The notes under the pieces: generated by a model | The model's input: the letters and a program-made list of their open reading frames with translations, nothing else | Told to the model about the DNA's origin: nothing | Database searches by the model: none | Shown here: in pieces, positions 31,084 through 38,035 of the stretch | Layout of the letters: the number at the start of each line of letters is the position of its first letter | How positions within the stretch are numbered: the stretch's first letter is position 1 | Source of the DNA: Alphaproteobacteria bacterium | GTDB taxonomy: Bacteria > Pseudomonadota > Alphaproteobacteria > Micropepsales > Micropepsaceae | DNA: 38,035 nt | Assembly (NCBI GenBank): GCA_018971835.1 | Contig: JAGWZW010000030.1 | Coordinates: 1 to 38,035 of the forward strand | Direction: 5' to 3' | Made by a program: the position numbers and the translations under genes

Positions 31084-33555
31084 ATGCAGCCTGATCTCCC
31101 CTGGAATGTGGCCGGGATCCCGCCCGAAGCGCGGGAAGCGGCACGCGCCGCGGCGCGGCGCGAAGGCCTTTCGGTCGGCGAATGGCTGACCCGCAAGATT
31201 TTGCGCAGCCTCTCCGACAGCGCCCGCGGTTACGACATCACCCCGCCCGAGCCTGTGGCCGATACCTGGCGCAGCGCCCCGGCCCCGGCCACCTATCGCA
31301 GCGCCGCCGAAAGCGCAGCGGCCGCTGCCCGCGACACCGAGGACATGCTGGCTCGCGTCTCGCGCAGCGAGGACGAGGCCCAATCTGCCAGCCGCCGTAT
31401 CGAGGATAACCTGAAAAGCCTCACGCGGCGCCTGGATGCGGCCGAACGCAGCCAGTCCGAAAACAACCGCGCCTTGGGCAAGGCCGCCGCCGAGATCAAC
31501 GTGGCCGCGCGCGAGCAGGCCCAGGCCTTCGACCAGCTCGACGCCCATGTCATCGCGCTGGGCGACCGGCTGGCGCGGATCGAACAGACCGCCAAGGACG
31601 CGGGGCTCAAGGACGCGGTCAAAGGCCTGCATCAGGGCCTGTCGCGGTTGGCCGACCAACTCGCCGAAACCGCCAATCAGTCTGCCTCCCAGGTTTCGGC
31701 ACTGGCGCAGAATGTAGAGGGGCTCTCCGGCCGGCTGGCGCAGGCCCGCCACGATGCCGAAACCACCTCCAAGGCGCTCAAGGATCACCTGATCGCCGTC
31801 GATCAACGCGTCCACGTCCTCGAAACCAGCGAAGGGCCCGCCAAGCCGCTCGCACAGTTGCGCGAGACGCTCGAGGGTCTGTCATCGCGCGTCCAGGCCA
31901 ATGACGCGCAGACCGCTGGCGCCATGTCCCGCCTGGAAGAAAGCGTACACAAGCTCGAAAGCCGCGACGACGGCAGCCGCTTCGAACGCCGCCTGCACGG
32001 CATCGAGCAGTCGCTGGCCGAACTGATGAGCCGCGCCGATTACGAGGCGGAACGCCAAACGATCGTCGCGATGGAAGACGAGTTGCGCACGCTGAATGCG
32101 CGCGTGGATGAGGCCGAGCGCGCCTATCGTAGCGAAGTGTCCGAACTGCGCGCCGCGCTGGAGAAAGCCGAGAGCAGAGCCACCGCCGCACCGGTTCCGC
32201 CGCCGCCCGTCGCTGCGGCGGCGCCGCAGCCCGCCGGTTTCGACCTGCCACCCTTCCCTCAGGCACAGCCCGCGGCGGCGGCGCCACCTCTGCCGCTGGC
32301 CGACAATACCGGCCATCCGGCCTTCGCCGCGCCGCCACCGTTCGAACAGGCGGCCTCCGGCCTTGCGCCGGAGCCGAATTTCGTTCCGCCCTTCGATCAC
32401 CCCGATGCGGGCAGCTTCGATGCCTCGGACCAGAATGCTTCGGCCTTTGCTGCCCTGGGCCGGCAACACACCTTCCAGCCGACACCGATGGACGCCGCGT
32501 CCTATATCTCGGCCACCCGCCGTAACGCGCGCGCCGCGTCCGAAGCCCAGCAGAGCACTACGCATGGCTGGGCGAGCAGCGCAGCCGGCGAGGAGAACGG
32601 CAAGCCCCGCACCCGCTACGCCCTGATCGGCGCCATCTTCGCGATCATCCTGATGGCCGTCGTCGGCGGCTCGATGCTGTTCAAGAATATCACGGCGCAG
32701 CGTCACCCGGTCCCGGGCACGCCAGTTTCTTCAGCGCCGGCGATGGCGCCGTCGCTGCCGGGCAAGCCGGCCGTGGTTCCGGCCGCACAAACCCAGGCCC
32801 CGGTGCAGACGCCAGCTCCGGCCGCTGTCCATAGCGAGCGTCCCAAGGCCGCGCCGGCTGTCCACACGGCGCCGGCCCTGCACGCCGCCGTCAATGAACC
32901 GGCTGCCAAACAGCGGACCGCCGCCCTCACGCCCTTTGCGCGGCTGACCGCGGCCGCGGAAGCGGGCAACGCCATCGCGCAGACCGTGCTCGGCCTTGAT
33001 TACGTGGACGGCAGCGGTGTTACGGTGAACGAAGCCGAAGGCGCGCGCTGGCTTGAACGCGCCGCCCAGCAAGGTCAGCCAGTGGCGGAATACCGCCTCG
33101 GCACACTTTACGAACGGGGGCGCGGCGTCCCGGCCGACGCCAAACAGGCTGCCGCCTGGTACGCGGCCGCAGCCAAGGCGGGCAACCGCAAGGCCATGCA
33201 CAACCTTGCTGTGGCCTATGTGCAAGGCTCCGGCGTGCAGAAGAACCTCACCAGTGCCGCGCAATGGTTCGCCAAGGCCGCCGAGCTGGGCCTGAGAGAT
33301 TCGCAGTTCAATCTGGCAGTGCTTTACGAACGCGGCATGGGCGTGCCGCAAAGCCTGACCGACGCCTTCAAATGGTATGCCGTGGCGGCCTCCCAGGGTG
33401 ACGCCGAATCCAAGGCGCGCATTACTGCGCTCTCCTCGCAGATCGGCCCCGACGACCGCGCCGCCGCCGAACGCTCGGCGCAAAGCTTCCGGCCGCAAGC
33501 GCTCGACCGCACCGCCAACGTGCCGCCGACCGTCGCCGACCTCAAAGCCGGCTAA
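31084..33555 (+). CDS. PodJ-like polar localization protein with Sel1 repeats
   Basis: An 823-residue single-pass membrane protein resembling the alphaproteobacterial polarity factor PodJ. The opening, WNVAGIPPEAREAARAAARREGLSVGEWLTRKIL, is the conserved start of this group. Residues about 75-365 are heptad-rich coiled coil. A Pro/Ala-rich disordered region (about 365-505) leads to one membrane helix, YALIGAIFAIILMAVVGGSMLF (about 512-533), then a second Pro/Ala linker. Four Sel1-type repeats (about 626-780, e.g. AEYRLGTLYERGRGVPADAKQAAAWYAAAA) lie on the periplasmic side. PodJ organises polar organelles and cell-cycle regulators. Unlike Caulobacter PodJ, I see no C-terminal peptidoglycan-binding domain. 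The gene is monocistronic, with its own promoter. Confidence 0.85.
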   Translation: MQPDLPWNVAGIPPEAREAARAAARREGLSVGEWLTRKILRSLSDSARGYDITPPEPVADTWRSAPAPATYRSAAESAAAAARDTEDMLARVSRSEDEAQSASRRIEDNLKSLTRRLDAAERSQSENNRALGKAAAEINVAAREQAQAFDQLDAHVIALGDRLARIEQTAKDAGLKDAVKGLHQGLSRLADQLAETANQSASQVSALAQNVEGLSGRLAQARHDAETTSKALKDHLIAVDQRVHVLETSEGPAKPLAQLRETLEGLSSRVQANDAQTAGAMSRLEESVHKLESRDDGSRFERRLHGIEQSLAELMSRADYEAERQTIVAMEDELRTLNARVDEAERAYRSEVSELRAALEKAESRATAAPVPPPPVAAAAPQPAGFDLPPFPQAQPAAAAPPLPLADNTGHPAFAAPPPFEQAASGLAPEPNFVPPFDHPDAGSFDASDQNASAFAALGRQHTFQPTPMDAASYISATRRNARAASEAQQSTTHGWASSAAGEENGKPRTRYALIGAIFAIILMAVVGGSMLFKNITAQRHPVPGTPVSSAPAMAPSLPGKPAVVPAAQTQAPVQTPAPAAVHSERPKAAPAVHTAPALHAAVNEPAAKQRTAALTPFARLTAAAEAGNAIAQTVLGLDYVDGSGVTVNEAEGARWLERAAQQGQPVAEYRLGTLYERGRGVPADAKQAAAWYAAAAKAGNRKAMHNLAVAYVQGSGVQKNLTSAAQWFAKAAELGLRDSQFNLAVLYERGMGVPQSLTDAFKWYAVAASQGDAESKARITALSSQIGPDDRAAAERSAQSFRPQALDRTANVPPTVADLKAG

Positions 33556-33603
33556 GCGCCAGCCTTACCGCTGCATTACAGCCATACCCTCCTTGTGGGA
33601 TAG

Positions 33604-33632
33604 TTGACCCCACAAAGGTGCGCGCGCAAAGT
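33604..33632 (+). promoter_or_regulatory. Promoter of TSUP gene 1 (repeat unit A)
   Basis: TTGACC (33604-33609), a 17-base spacer, and CAAAGT (33627-33632). The block 33601-33640 recurs ungapped at 34663-34702 upstream of the second transporter (29 of 40 bases identical). Identity is concentrated in TAGTTGACCC and CGCGCAAAGTC, the two presumed hexamer areas. Conservation of both parts with the same spacing supports a real promoter or operator despite the weak -10. Confidence 0.5.
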
Positions 33633-33679
33633 CAATCATGTCTTTTATTTCATGATATCGAAACCGCGAAGCCACCCTC

Positions 33680-34600
33680 GTGGAACTCTATCTTCCGATC
33701 GCGCAGATGTCGGTGCACTGGCTGATAATCCTCGGCATGGGGGCGGCGGTGGGCCTGATCACGGGCCTGTTCGGGATTGGCGGCGGTTTCATCCTGGCGC
33801 CGCTGCTGCTGTTCTCGGGTATTCCGCCGGCAGTGGCGGTCTCTACGACGACAAGCCAAGTCGCGGCAGCAACCTTTTCCGGACTGGTCACGCATTGGAA
33901 AAACAAGACGCTCGATCTGCCGATGGCGGCCATCATGACGGCCGGCGGCCTCGCCGGCACAGTCGCGGGCGTCTACATCTTTCGTATCCTGCGCGAGCTG
34001 GGACAAATGGAATTTTCCATCTCGATCAGCTATGTGGCCCTCTTGGGCGCGGTCGGCGGACTGATGCTGGCAGAAAGCCTGCGGACCATGCGGGAGGCCC
34101 GCGCCGGACGCCCCTCAGGCGGGCGCAAGCCCGGCCAGCACAACTGGATCCACGGCCTGCCGCTCAAGATGCGCTTCCGCCGCTCGCGGCTCTACATCTC
34201 GGTCATCCCGCCCCTGGTGCTCAGTTTCATCGTCGGCATCCTGTCGGCGATCATGGGCGTGGGCGGCGGTTTCATCCTGGTGCCGCTGATGATCTATCTG
34301 ATCAAGATGCCCGCCAGCATCGTGCCGGGGACCACGCTGTTCCAGGTGCTCTTCGTGACAGCGTCCGCAACGATCATGCATGCCGTGGACAATTATACGG
34401 TCGATGTGGTCCTGGCCCTGCTGCTGATCGCGGGCGGGGTGATCGGCGTGCAGATCGGAGTCAGGATCGGCACCAGGCTGCGCGGGGAGCAAATGCGCTT
34501 CCTGCTGGCGCTGCTGACCTTGGGCATCGCGATCCGGCTGCTCTACGATCTGGTGGTGACCCCGGAAGATCTCTTCAGCCTGAGGGTTGGCGATATGTGA
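33680..34600 (+). CDS. TSUP (TauE/SafE) family transporter, copy 1
   Basis: Inner-membrane permease of 306 residues, probably exporting or importing a small sulfur or organic anion (sulfite, sulfoacetate and similar in known members). The two-fold internal repeat typical of TSUP is visible: GLFGIGGGFILAPLLLFSGIPPAVAV...TTSQV in the first half and IMGVGGGFILVPLMIYLIKMPASIVPGTTLFQV in the second. A basic cytoplasmic loop (about 134-170) contains SGGRKPGQHNWIHGLP. Start is GTG at 33680, equivalent by alignment to the ATG of copy 2. No strong ribosome site is seen. Its neighbour downstream is a closely related copy, about 77% identical over the full length without gaps (my count). Confidence 0.92.
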   Translation: MELYLPIAQMSVHWLIILGMGAAVGLITGLFGIGGGFILAPLLLFSGIPPAVAVSTTTSQVAAATFSGLVTHWKNKTLDLPMAAIMTAGGLAGTVAGVYIFRILRELGQMEFSISISYVALLGAVGGLMLAESLRTMREARAGRPSGGRKPGQHNWIHGLPLKMRFRRSRLYISVIPPLVLSFIVGILSAIMGVGGGFILVPLMIYLIKMPASIVPGTTLFQVLFVTASATIMHAVDNYTVDVVLALLLIAGGVIGVQIGVRIGTRLRGEQMRFLLALLTLGIAIRLLYDLVVTPEDLFSLRVGDM

Positions 34601-34665
34601 GGCACGCCGGATCGTACTGTTCGCACGTTTTTTCTTAACCCGGCGGCCCATTCCTAGCGAGATAG

Positions 34666-34694
34666 TTGACCCGCCGTGCGGGCACGCGCAAAGT
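34666..34694 (+). promoter_or_regulatory. Promoter of TSUP gene 2 (repeat unit B)
   Basis: TTGACC (34666-34671), a 17-base spacer, and CAAAGT (34689-34694): the same hexamers at the same spacing as in unit A. The rest of the 161-base gap after TSUP gene 1 contains a short T-run (about 34629-34634) after a poor CGTAC/GCACG stem, which might terminate the first transcript. The leader before the ATG (about 60 bases) differs from that of copy 1. Confidence 0.5.
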
Positions 34695-34761
34695 CCCGCA
34701 TGCCTAGAAGACCCGTGGTCGCACCACATTCCGCAATCCTCCTTCCTTCCGTTCGTTAACG

Positions 34762-35682
34762 ATGGAACTTTACCTTCCCATCGCCCAGATGTCGGTCCAC
34801 TGGCTGGTGATCCTCGGCATGGGAGGTTCCGTGGGCTTCCTGTCTGGCCTGTTCGGCATCGGCGGCGGCTTCCTGCTGGCGCCGCTCTTGATGTTCGCCG
34901 GCATTCCGCCGGGCGTGGCCGTGGCCACCACCACCAGCCAGGTTTCCGCCGCGACCTTCTCCGGGGTGGTCACCCATTGGAAGAGAAAGACGCTCGACCT
35001 GAAGATGGGCACGCTGATGCTGTGTGGCGGCCTCACCGGCACCGCCACCGGCGTCTATATTTTCCGCCTGCTGCGCGAGATGGGACAAATGGAGTTCGGC
35101 GTAGCAGTCAGCTACGTGGTCTTGCTGGGCTCGGTCGGAAGCCTGATGCTGGCCGAAAGCGTCAAGACGATCCGCGACATCAAGGCTGGCCGGACCTCGG
35201 GCGGGCGCAAGCCCGGCCAGCACAACTGGATCCACGGCCTGCCATTCAAGATGCGCTTCCGGCGCTCGCGGCTCTATATTTCGATCTTTCCGCCGCTGAT
35301 GTTCGCCTTCATGGTGGGCGTGCTGTCGGCGATCATGGGCGTGGGCGGCGGCTTCATCATGGTCCCGGTGATGATCTACCTGATCAAGATGCCCGCTAGC
35401 ATGGTGCCGGGGACAACGCTGTTCCAGGTGCTGTTCGTGACAGCAACCGCCACGATCCTGCACTCGGTCGACAACTACTCTGTCGATCTGGTGCTGGCCG
35501 CGCTGCTGATTGTCGGCGGGGTGATCGGCGCGCAGATCGGTGTACGGCTCGGCGGCAGGTTGCGCGGCGAGCAGATGCGTTTCCTGCTGGCGCTGCTAAC
35601 GCTCGCCGTCGCGGCGCGCCTGCTGTACAGCCTGGTGGTGACGCCCCACGACGTCTACAGCCTGACGATCGGCGCGGCATGA
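34762..35682 (+). CDS. TSUP (TauE/SafE) family transporter, copy 2
   Basis: Paralogue of the preceding gene, also 306 residues, with no gap in the alignment. The glycine-rich repeat motifs (GLFGIGGGFLLAPLL; IMGVGGGFIMVPVMIYLIKMPAS) and the loop SGGRKPGQHNWIHGLP are kept. Substitutions cluster in membrane segments near 81-98, 111-140 and 281-306, so the two may differ in substrate or affinity. ATG at 34762. Its stop shares ATGA with the TIGR02186 gene, so this copy, not copy 1, is coupled to that partner. The substrate is unknown; an anion of sulfur metabolism is the usual guess for TSUP. Confidence 0.92.
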   Translation: MELYLPIAQMSVHWLVILGMGGSVGFLSGLFGIGGGFLLAPLLMFAGIPPGVAVATTTSQVSAATFSGVVTHWKRKTLDLKMGTLMLCGGLTGTATGVYIFRLLREMGQMEFGVAVSYVVLLGSVGSLMLAESVKTIRDIKAGRTSGGRKPGQHNWIHGLPFKMRFRRSRLYISIFPPLMFAFMVGVLSAIMGVGGGFIMVPVMIYLIKMPASMVPGTTLFQVLFVTATATILHSVDNYSVDLVLAALLIVGGVIGAQIGVRLGGRLRGEQMRFLLALLTLAVAARLLYSLVVTPHDVYSLTIGAA

Positions 35683-36446
35683 AACCGAGGCTGGCCTGGC
35701 TGGGGTTTGCGCTGGCGTTCCTGGCCCTTGTGCCGGCGGCCACCGCGGCGAATCTCGTCTCCGGCCTCTCGCAAGACCAGATCGAGATCACCTCCAATTA
35801 CACCGGTACGGACCTGGTGGTGTTCGGCGCCATCGAATCGCGTGGCGGCGAAAGCGCCGACTCGCCGCGCGACGTGGTGGTGGTGGTGCGCGGCCCCGAC
35901 ATCGACATGAATATCCGCAAGAAAGAGCGTGTTGCCGGCCTGTGGATCAACCGCCACGAGGTCACGCTCTTTGGCATGCCGGGCTATTACTATCTGGCCA
36001 GTTCGCGCCCGCTCGGCCAGATCGCCAGCCCGGACGTGCTAGCGCGCTACCAGATCGGCCTGTCCTATCTGCAAGCAGCGCGCTATTCGTCCGCAAGTCC
36101 GAAGGAAGACCGCGTCTACACCGAAGCCGCAGTGCGGGAGGAAACCAAGGCCAAGCTTTATGCCGCGGCCGAGGACGGTGTCGAATTCCTTTCCTATTCG
36201 CTGTTCCGCGTACGCGTGCCGGTGCCGGCGGGCGTGCCGCGCGGGCAATACACCGCCGAGGTTTATCTCTTCCAGAACGGCAATGTGGTGAGCGCGCAAT
36301 CGACCCCGCTGTTCGTCGACCAGATCGGCCTGGAACGGCGGCTCTACGGCTTCGCCCATAGAAGCCCGTGGGTCTACGGCATATCGGTGGTGCTGCTGGC
36401 GCTGCTGCTGGGCTGGATTTCGTCGCTCGTCTTCCAGCGGCGGTAA
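35679..36446 (+). CDS. TIGR02186/PF09608 transmembrane protein
   Basis: A 255-residue protein of a conserved alphaproteobacterial family of unknown function. Signal peptide about 1-23 (MKPRL, hydrophobic core, ATAANLV). The periplasmic domain begins LVSGLSQDQIEITSNYTGTDLVVFGAIE, with DVVVVVRGPD and RKKERVAGLWINRHEV following, a beta-rich pattern. One C-terminal helix (about 228-250, WVYGISVVLLALLLGWISSLVF) anchors it, ending QRR. In many alphaproteobacteria such a gene adjoins a TSUP transporter, as it does here with ATGA overlap, which suggests a shared complex such as a periplasmic subunit of the carrier. It converges on pdeM with four bases between stops. Confidence 0.85.
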   Translation: MKPRLAWLGFALAFLALVPAATAANLVSGLSQDQIEITSNYTGTDLVVFGAIESRGGESADSPRDVVVVVRGPDIDMNIRKKERVAGLWINRHEVTLFGMPGYYYLASSRPLGQIASPDVLARYQIGLSYLQAARYSSASPKEDRVYTEAAVREETKAKLYAAAEDGVEFLSYSLFRVRVPVPAGVPRGQYTAEVYLFQNGNVVSAQSTPLFVDQIGLERRLYGFAHRSPWVYGISVVLLALLLGWISSLVFQRR

Positions 36447-36450
36447 ACTG

Positions 36451-37104
36451 TCAGGCAGCCACCGCGTAAACCCGCTGTGTGCCCAGCATGTAGGCAATGC
36501 AGGCGCGCGGAAACAGGCGTTCGAACACCTCATCGCGCAAATCGAGCCCGCCGGCATAGGCCCCGAAGGCGGGCATCACCAGCCGCCTGCCATCCGAGAC
36601 AAAGCAGCGCCGCCGGAGCGCTCGGCCGCGGCGCGAGACGGTGTGGCAGGGATGAAGGTGGCCCGCGATCTCGCCCGGCTCCGGCCGCAGCGACGGATCG
36701 TGGCGGAAGAACAGCCCGCCCAGCGCCAGCTCGGAAACCGCGCGCCCGCCCAGCCAGATCGGCGGTTCGGGATCGTGATTGCCCGCGATCCATACCCAAT
36801 CCGACGCCCCCACCAGCCGTACCATCTGCGCGCGTTCGTCTGCGTCGAGCCGCGCATCGGCGTTCCGGTCATGAAAGGAATCGCCCAGCGCGATCACCGT
36901 ATCGGGCCGGTAGCGCGCCGTCAGCGCGGCGATACGCTTCAGCGTGGTACGTGTGTCGTAAGGCGGCAGATAAATGCCGCTGCGCGCATAGGCCGAACCT
37001 TTCTCAAAATGCAGGTCGGCCAGCACCAGCGCACGCGCCTCCGGCCACCACAGTGCGCCCGTGGCATCGAGCAGCAGTGTTTCGCCGTTCACGCGGATGC
37101 GCAT
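36451..37104 (-). CDS. pdeM: Ligase-associated DNA damage response endonuclease PdeM
   Basis: Calcineurin-like metallophosphoesterase of 217 residues. Metal-binding motifs in order: DLHFEKGSAYA (D30, H32), GDSFHD (74-79), GNHD (108-111) and GHLHP. The family acts with an Lhr-type helicase, an ATP-dependent DNA ligase and an exonuclease in a DNA repair set; partner helicase and gene order fit here. The ATG at 37104 lies one base after the helicase stop, so expression is coupled. The open frame upstream of that ATG belongs to the helicase region and is not used. The ligase and exonuclease genes are not in the window. Confidence 0.93.
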   Translation of the reverse strand: MRIRVNGETLLLDATGALWWPEARALVLADLHFEKGSAYARSGIYLPPYDTRTTLKRIAALTARYRPDTVIALGDSFHDRNADARLDADERAQMVRLVGASDWVWIAGNHDPEPPIWLGGRAVSELALGGLFFRHDPSLRPEPGEIAGHLHPCHTVSRRGRALRRRCFVSDGRRLVMPAFGAYAGGLDLRDEVFERLFPRACIAYMLGTQRVYAVAA

Positions 37105-37105
37105 G

Positions 37106-38035
37106 TCACTCGTCACCCATCGCCTCCCGCACCAGATCGGCCTCGGCCTCACGCAGGATATCCTCGTGCGCCTCGCCGGCCACCATTTCCTTGGATATCT
37201 CAAGCAGGGCCGGCACCGCCAGCGGCGAGACGCGCTCCAGTTTCTTCACCACGATATGGCCGCGCACGCGCATCAGCATCTCGGACAGCCGCGCGATATC
37301 GAGCAGCCCCGCCGCGGCATCGGCATGGGTGGCGCGCAACAGGATGTGGTCCGGCTCGTGCTCGCGCAGCACGTCATAGATCAGGTCGGAGGAGAAGGTC
37401 ACTTGCCGCCCGGTCTTCTCGCTGCCCGGCCCGCGGCGCTGGATCAGCCCGGCGATGATGGCGCAGTTCCTGAAAGTGCGCTTGTAGAGCGCGGATTCGG
37501 CCAGCCAGGCATCGAGATCGTCGCCCAGCATGTCGGCATCGAACAGCCGGCCCATCTCGAGCCCGCTCATGTCGGACAGGCTCCAGACCGCCAGCGCATA
37601 TTCGTTGGCGACGAAGCCGAGCGGCTTCATCCGCAATCGCTCCAGCCGACGCGTCAAGAGCATGCCCAGCGTCTGGTGTGCCAGCCGGCCCTCGAACGGA
37701 TAGCAGACGAGGTAATGCTTGTTGGCGCGCGGAAAGCACTCGACCAGCAATTCGCCCGCCTGCGGAATCACCGAGCGCAGTTGCTGCACGCGCAGCCATT
37801 CGCCCACCGGCTCCGGCAGCAGCTTCCATTGTTTCGGATCGGCCAGCATCTCGCGCACGCGGGCGGCGAGAAAGGTCGAAAGCGGGAACTTCCCGCCCAT
37901 GTAGGACGGCACCTGCGCCATCGGGTCATGCGTGCGGGTGACGAAGGCCGCGTTCTCGCGGATGGTTTCGAAGCGCAAGACCTCGCCGCCGAAGACGAAG
38001 GTATCGCCCGGCGTCAGCGATTCCAGGAAATATTC
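37106..38035 (-). CDS. Ligase-associated DEXH-box helicase (Lhr-like), C-terminal part
   Basis: The last 309 residues of a large helicase, cut by the window edge. The visible part is the Lhr-specific C-terminal region, not the ATPase core: it begins EYFLESLTPGDTFVFGGEVLRFE, a beta-barrel-like segment, then helical text including SYMGGKFPLSTFLAARVREML, YPFEGRLAHQTLGMLLTRRLERL and FVANEYALAVWSL. The strings GGKFPLS and FEGR.AH.TLG are typical of the ligase-associated branch. The end ...LVREAMGDE is one base from the pdeM start. Reading with pdeM makes the family assignment firm. The gene start and helicase motifs lie beyond 38035. Confidence 0.92.
   Translation of the reverse strand, partial: EYFLESLTPGDTFVFGGEVLRFETIRENAAFVTRTHDPMAQVPSYMGGKFPLSTFLAARVREMLADPKQWKLLPEPVGEWLRVQQLRSVIPQAGELLVECFPRANKHYLVCYPFEGRLAHQTLGMLLTRRLERLRMKPLGFVANEYALAVWSLSDMSGLEMGRLFDADMLGDDLDAWLAESALYKRTFRNCAIIAGLIQRRGPGSEKTGRQVTFSSDLIYDVLREHEPDHILLRATHADAAAGLLDIARLSEMLMRVRGHIVVKKLERVSPLAVPALLEISKEMVAGEAHEDILREAEADLVREAMGDE

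Noticed and set aside
34613..34634. Intrinsic terminator after TSUP copy 1
   Set aside because: The T-run is real, but the preceding stem is short with a mismatch, so I did not list it as a feature.
36451..38035. Lhr helicase plus PdeM as a novel defence or repair system
   Set aside because: This is the known ligase-associated DNA damage response set; nothing in the visible part departs from it.
1..38035. tRNA genes, rRNA, CRISPR arrays, insertion sequences, attachment sites
   Set aside because: I read for cloverleaf and CCA ends, regularly spaced repeats, transposase motifs and long terminal inverted repeats and found none I could support.

Overview
This is a GC-rich, gene-dense chromosomal window, most likely from an alphaproteobacterium with a broad acyl-CoA catabolic repertoire. 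The taxonomic clues are a PodJ-like polarity protein with Sel1 repeats, a TauE/SafE transporter coupled to a TIGR02186/PF09608 membrane protein, a DUF962 protein, and the ligase-associated Lhr helicase/PdeM pair. I cannot name a genus. I saw no tRNA, rRNA, CRISPR array, insertion sequence or phage gene. Two genes are cut by the window ends: an MFS transporter at the left and an Lhr-type helicase at the right.

Layout. (1) 1-6892: a catabolic locus around a divergent control region. Leftward, a tightly coupled operon runs cyclase-family hydrolase, cupin, SDR, 3-hydroxyacyl-CoA dehydrogenase, MFS transporter. Rightward are an IclR regulator and a second MFS transporter. (2) 6889-10682: a leftward set of LacI-type regulator, ThDP-dependent enzyme and NAD-dependent epimerase/reductase. 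(3) 10873-12977: a GT-C glycosyltransferase overlapping a GDT1-type cation transporter. (4) 12978-21788: acyl-CoA and lipid genes, namely acyl-CoA synthetase plus MaoC hydratase, alpha/beta hydrolase, two-hotdog thioesterase with a TetR regulator, a small secreted protein, DJ-1/PfpI protein, TPR-methyltransferase, a two-domain MaoC hydratase and a dienoyl-CoA isomerase-type crotonase. (5) 21917-26412: a leftward series of two PaaI thioesterases, aldo/keto reductase, SDR and a cNMP-binding patatin phospholipase. (6) 26590-30939: a secreted TPR-like protein, a small membrane protein, a thiolase, a CAP-domain lipoprotein that seems to start at CTG, and a DUF962 protein. (7) 31084-33555: a PodJ-like protein. 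(8) 33604-36446: two TSUP transporters, about 77% identical by my ungapped count, each with a similar upstream element, followed by a coupled TIGR02186 protein. (9) 36451-38035: pdeM and lhr.

How they work together. Acyl-CoA synthetase, hydratases, dienoyl-CoA isomerase, hydroxyacyl-CoA dehydrogenase, thiolase and several thioesterases together could carry beta-oxidation of unsaturated or branched acyl chains. The IclR and LacI loci look like substrate-specific modules that could feed it; their substrates cannot be read from sequence. Stop/start overlaps (mostly ATGA) are very common. Four of five convergent gene ends overlap or lie within 4 bp of each other, leaving no room for conventional terminators.
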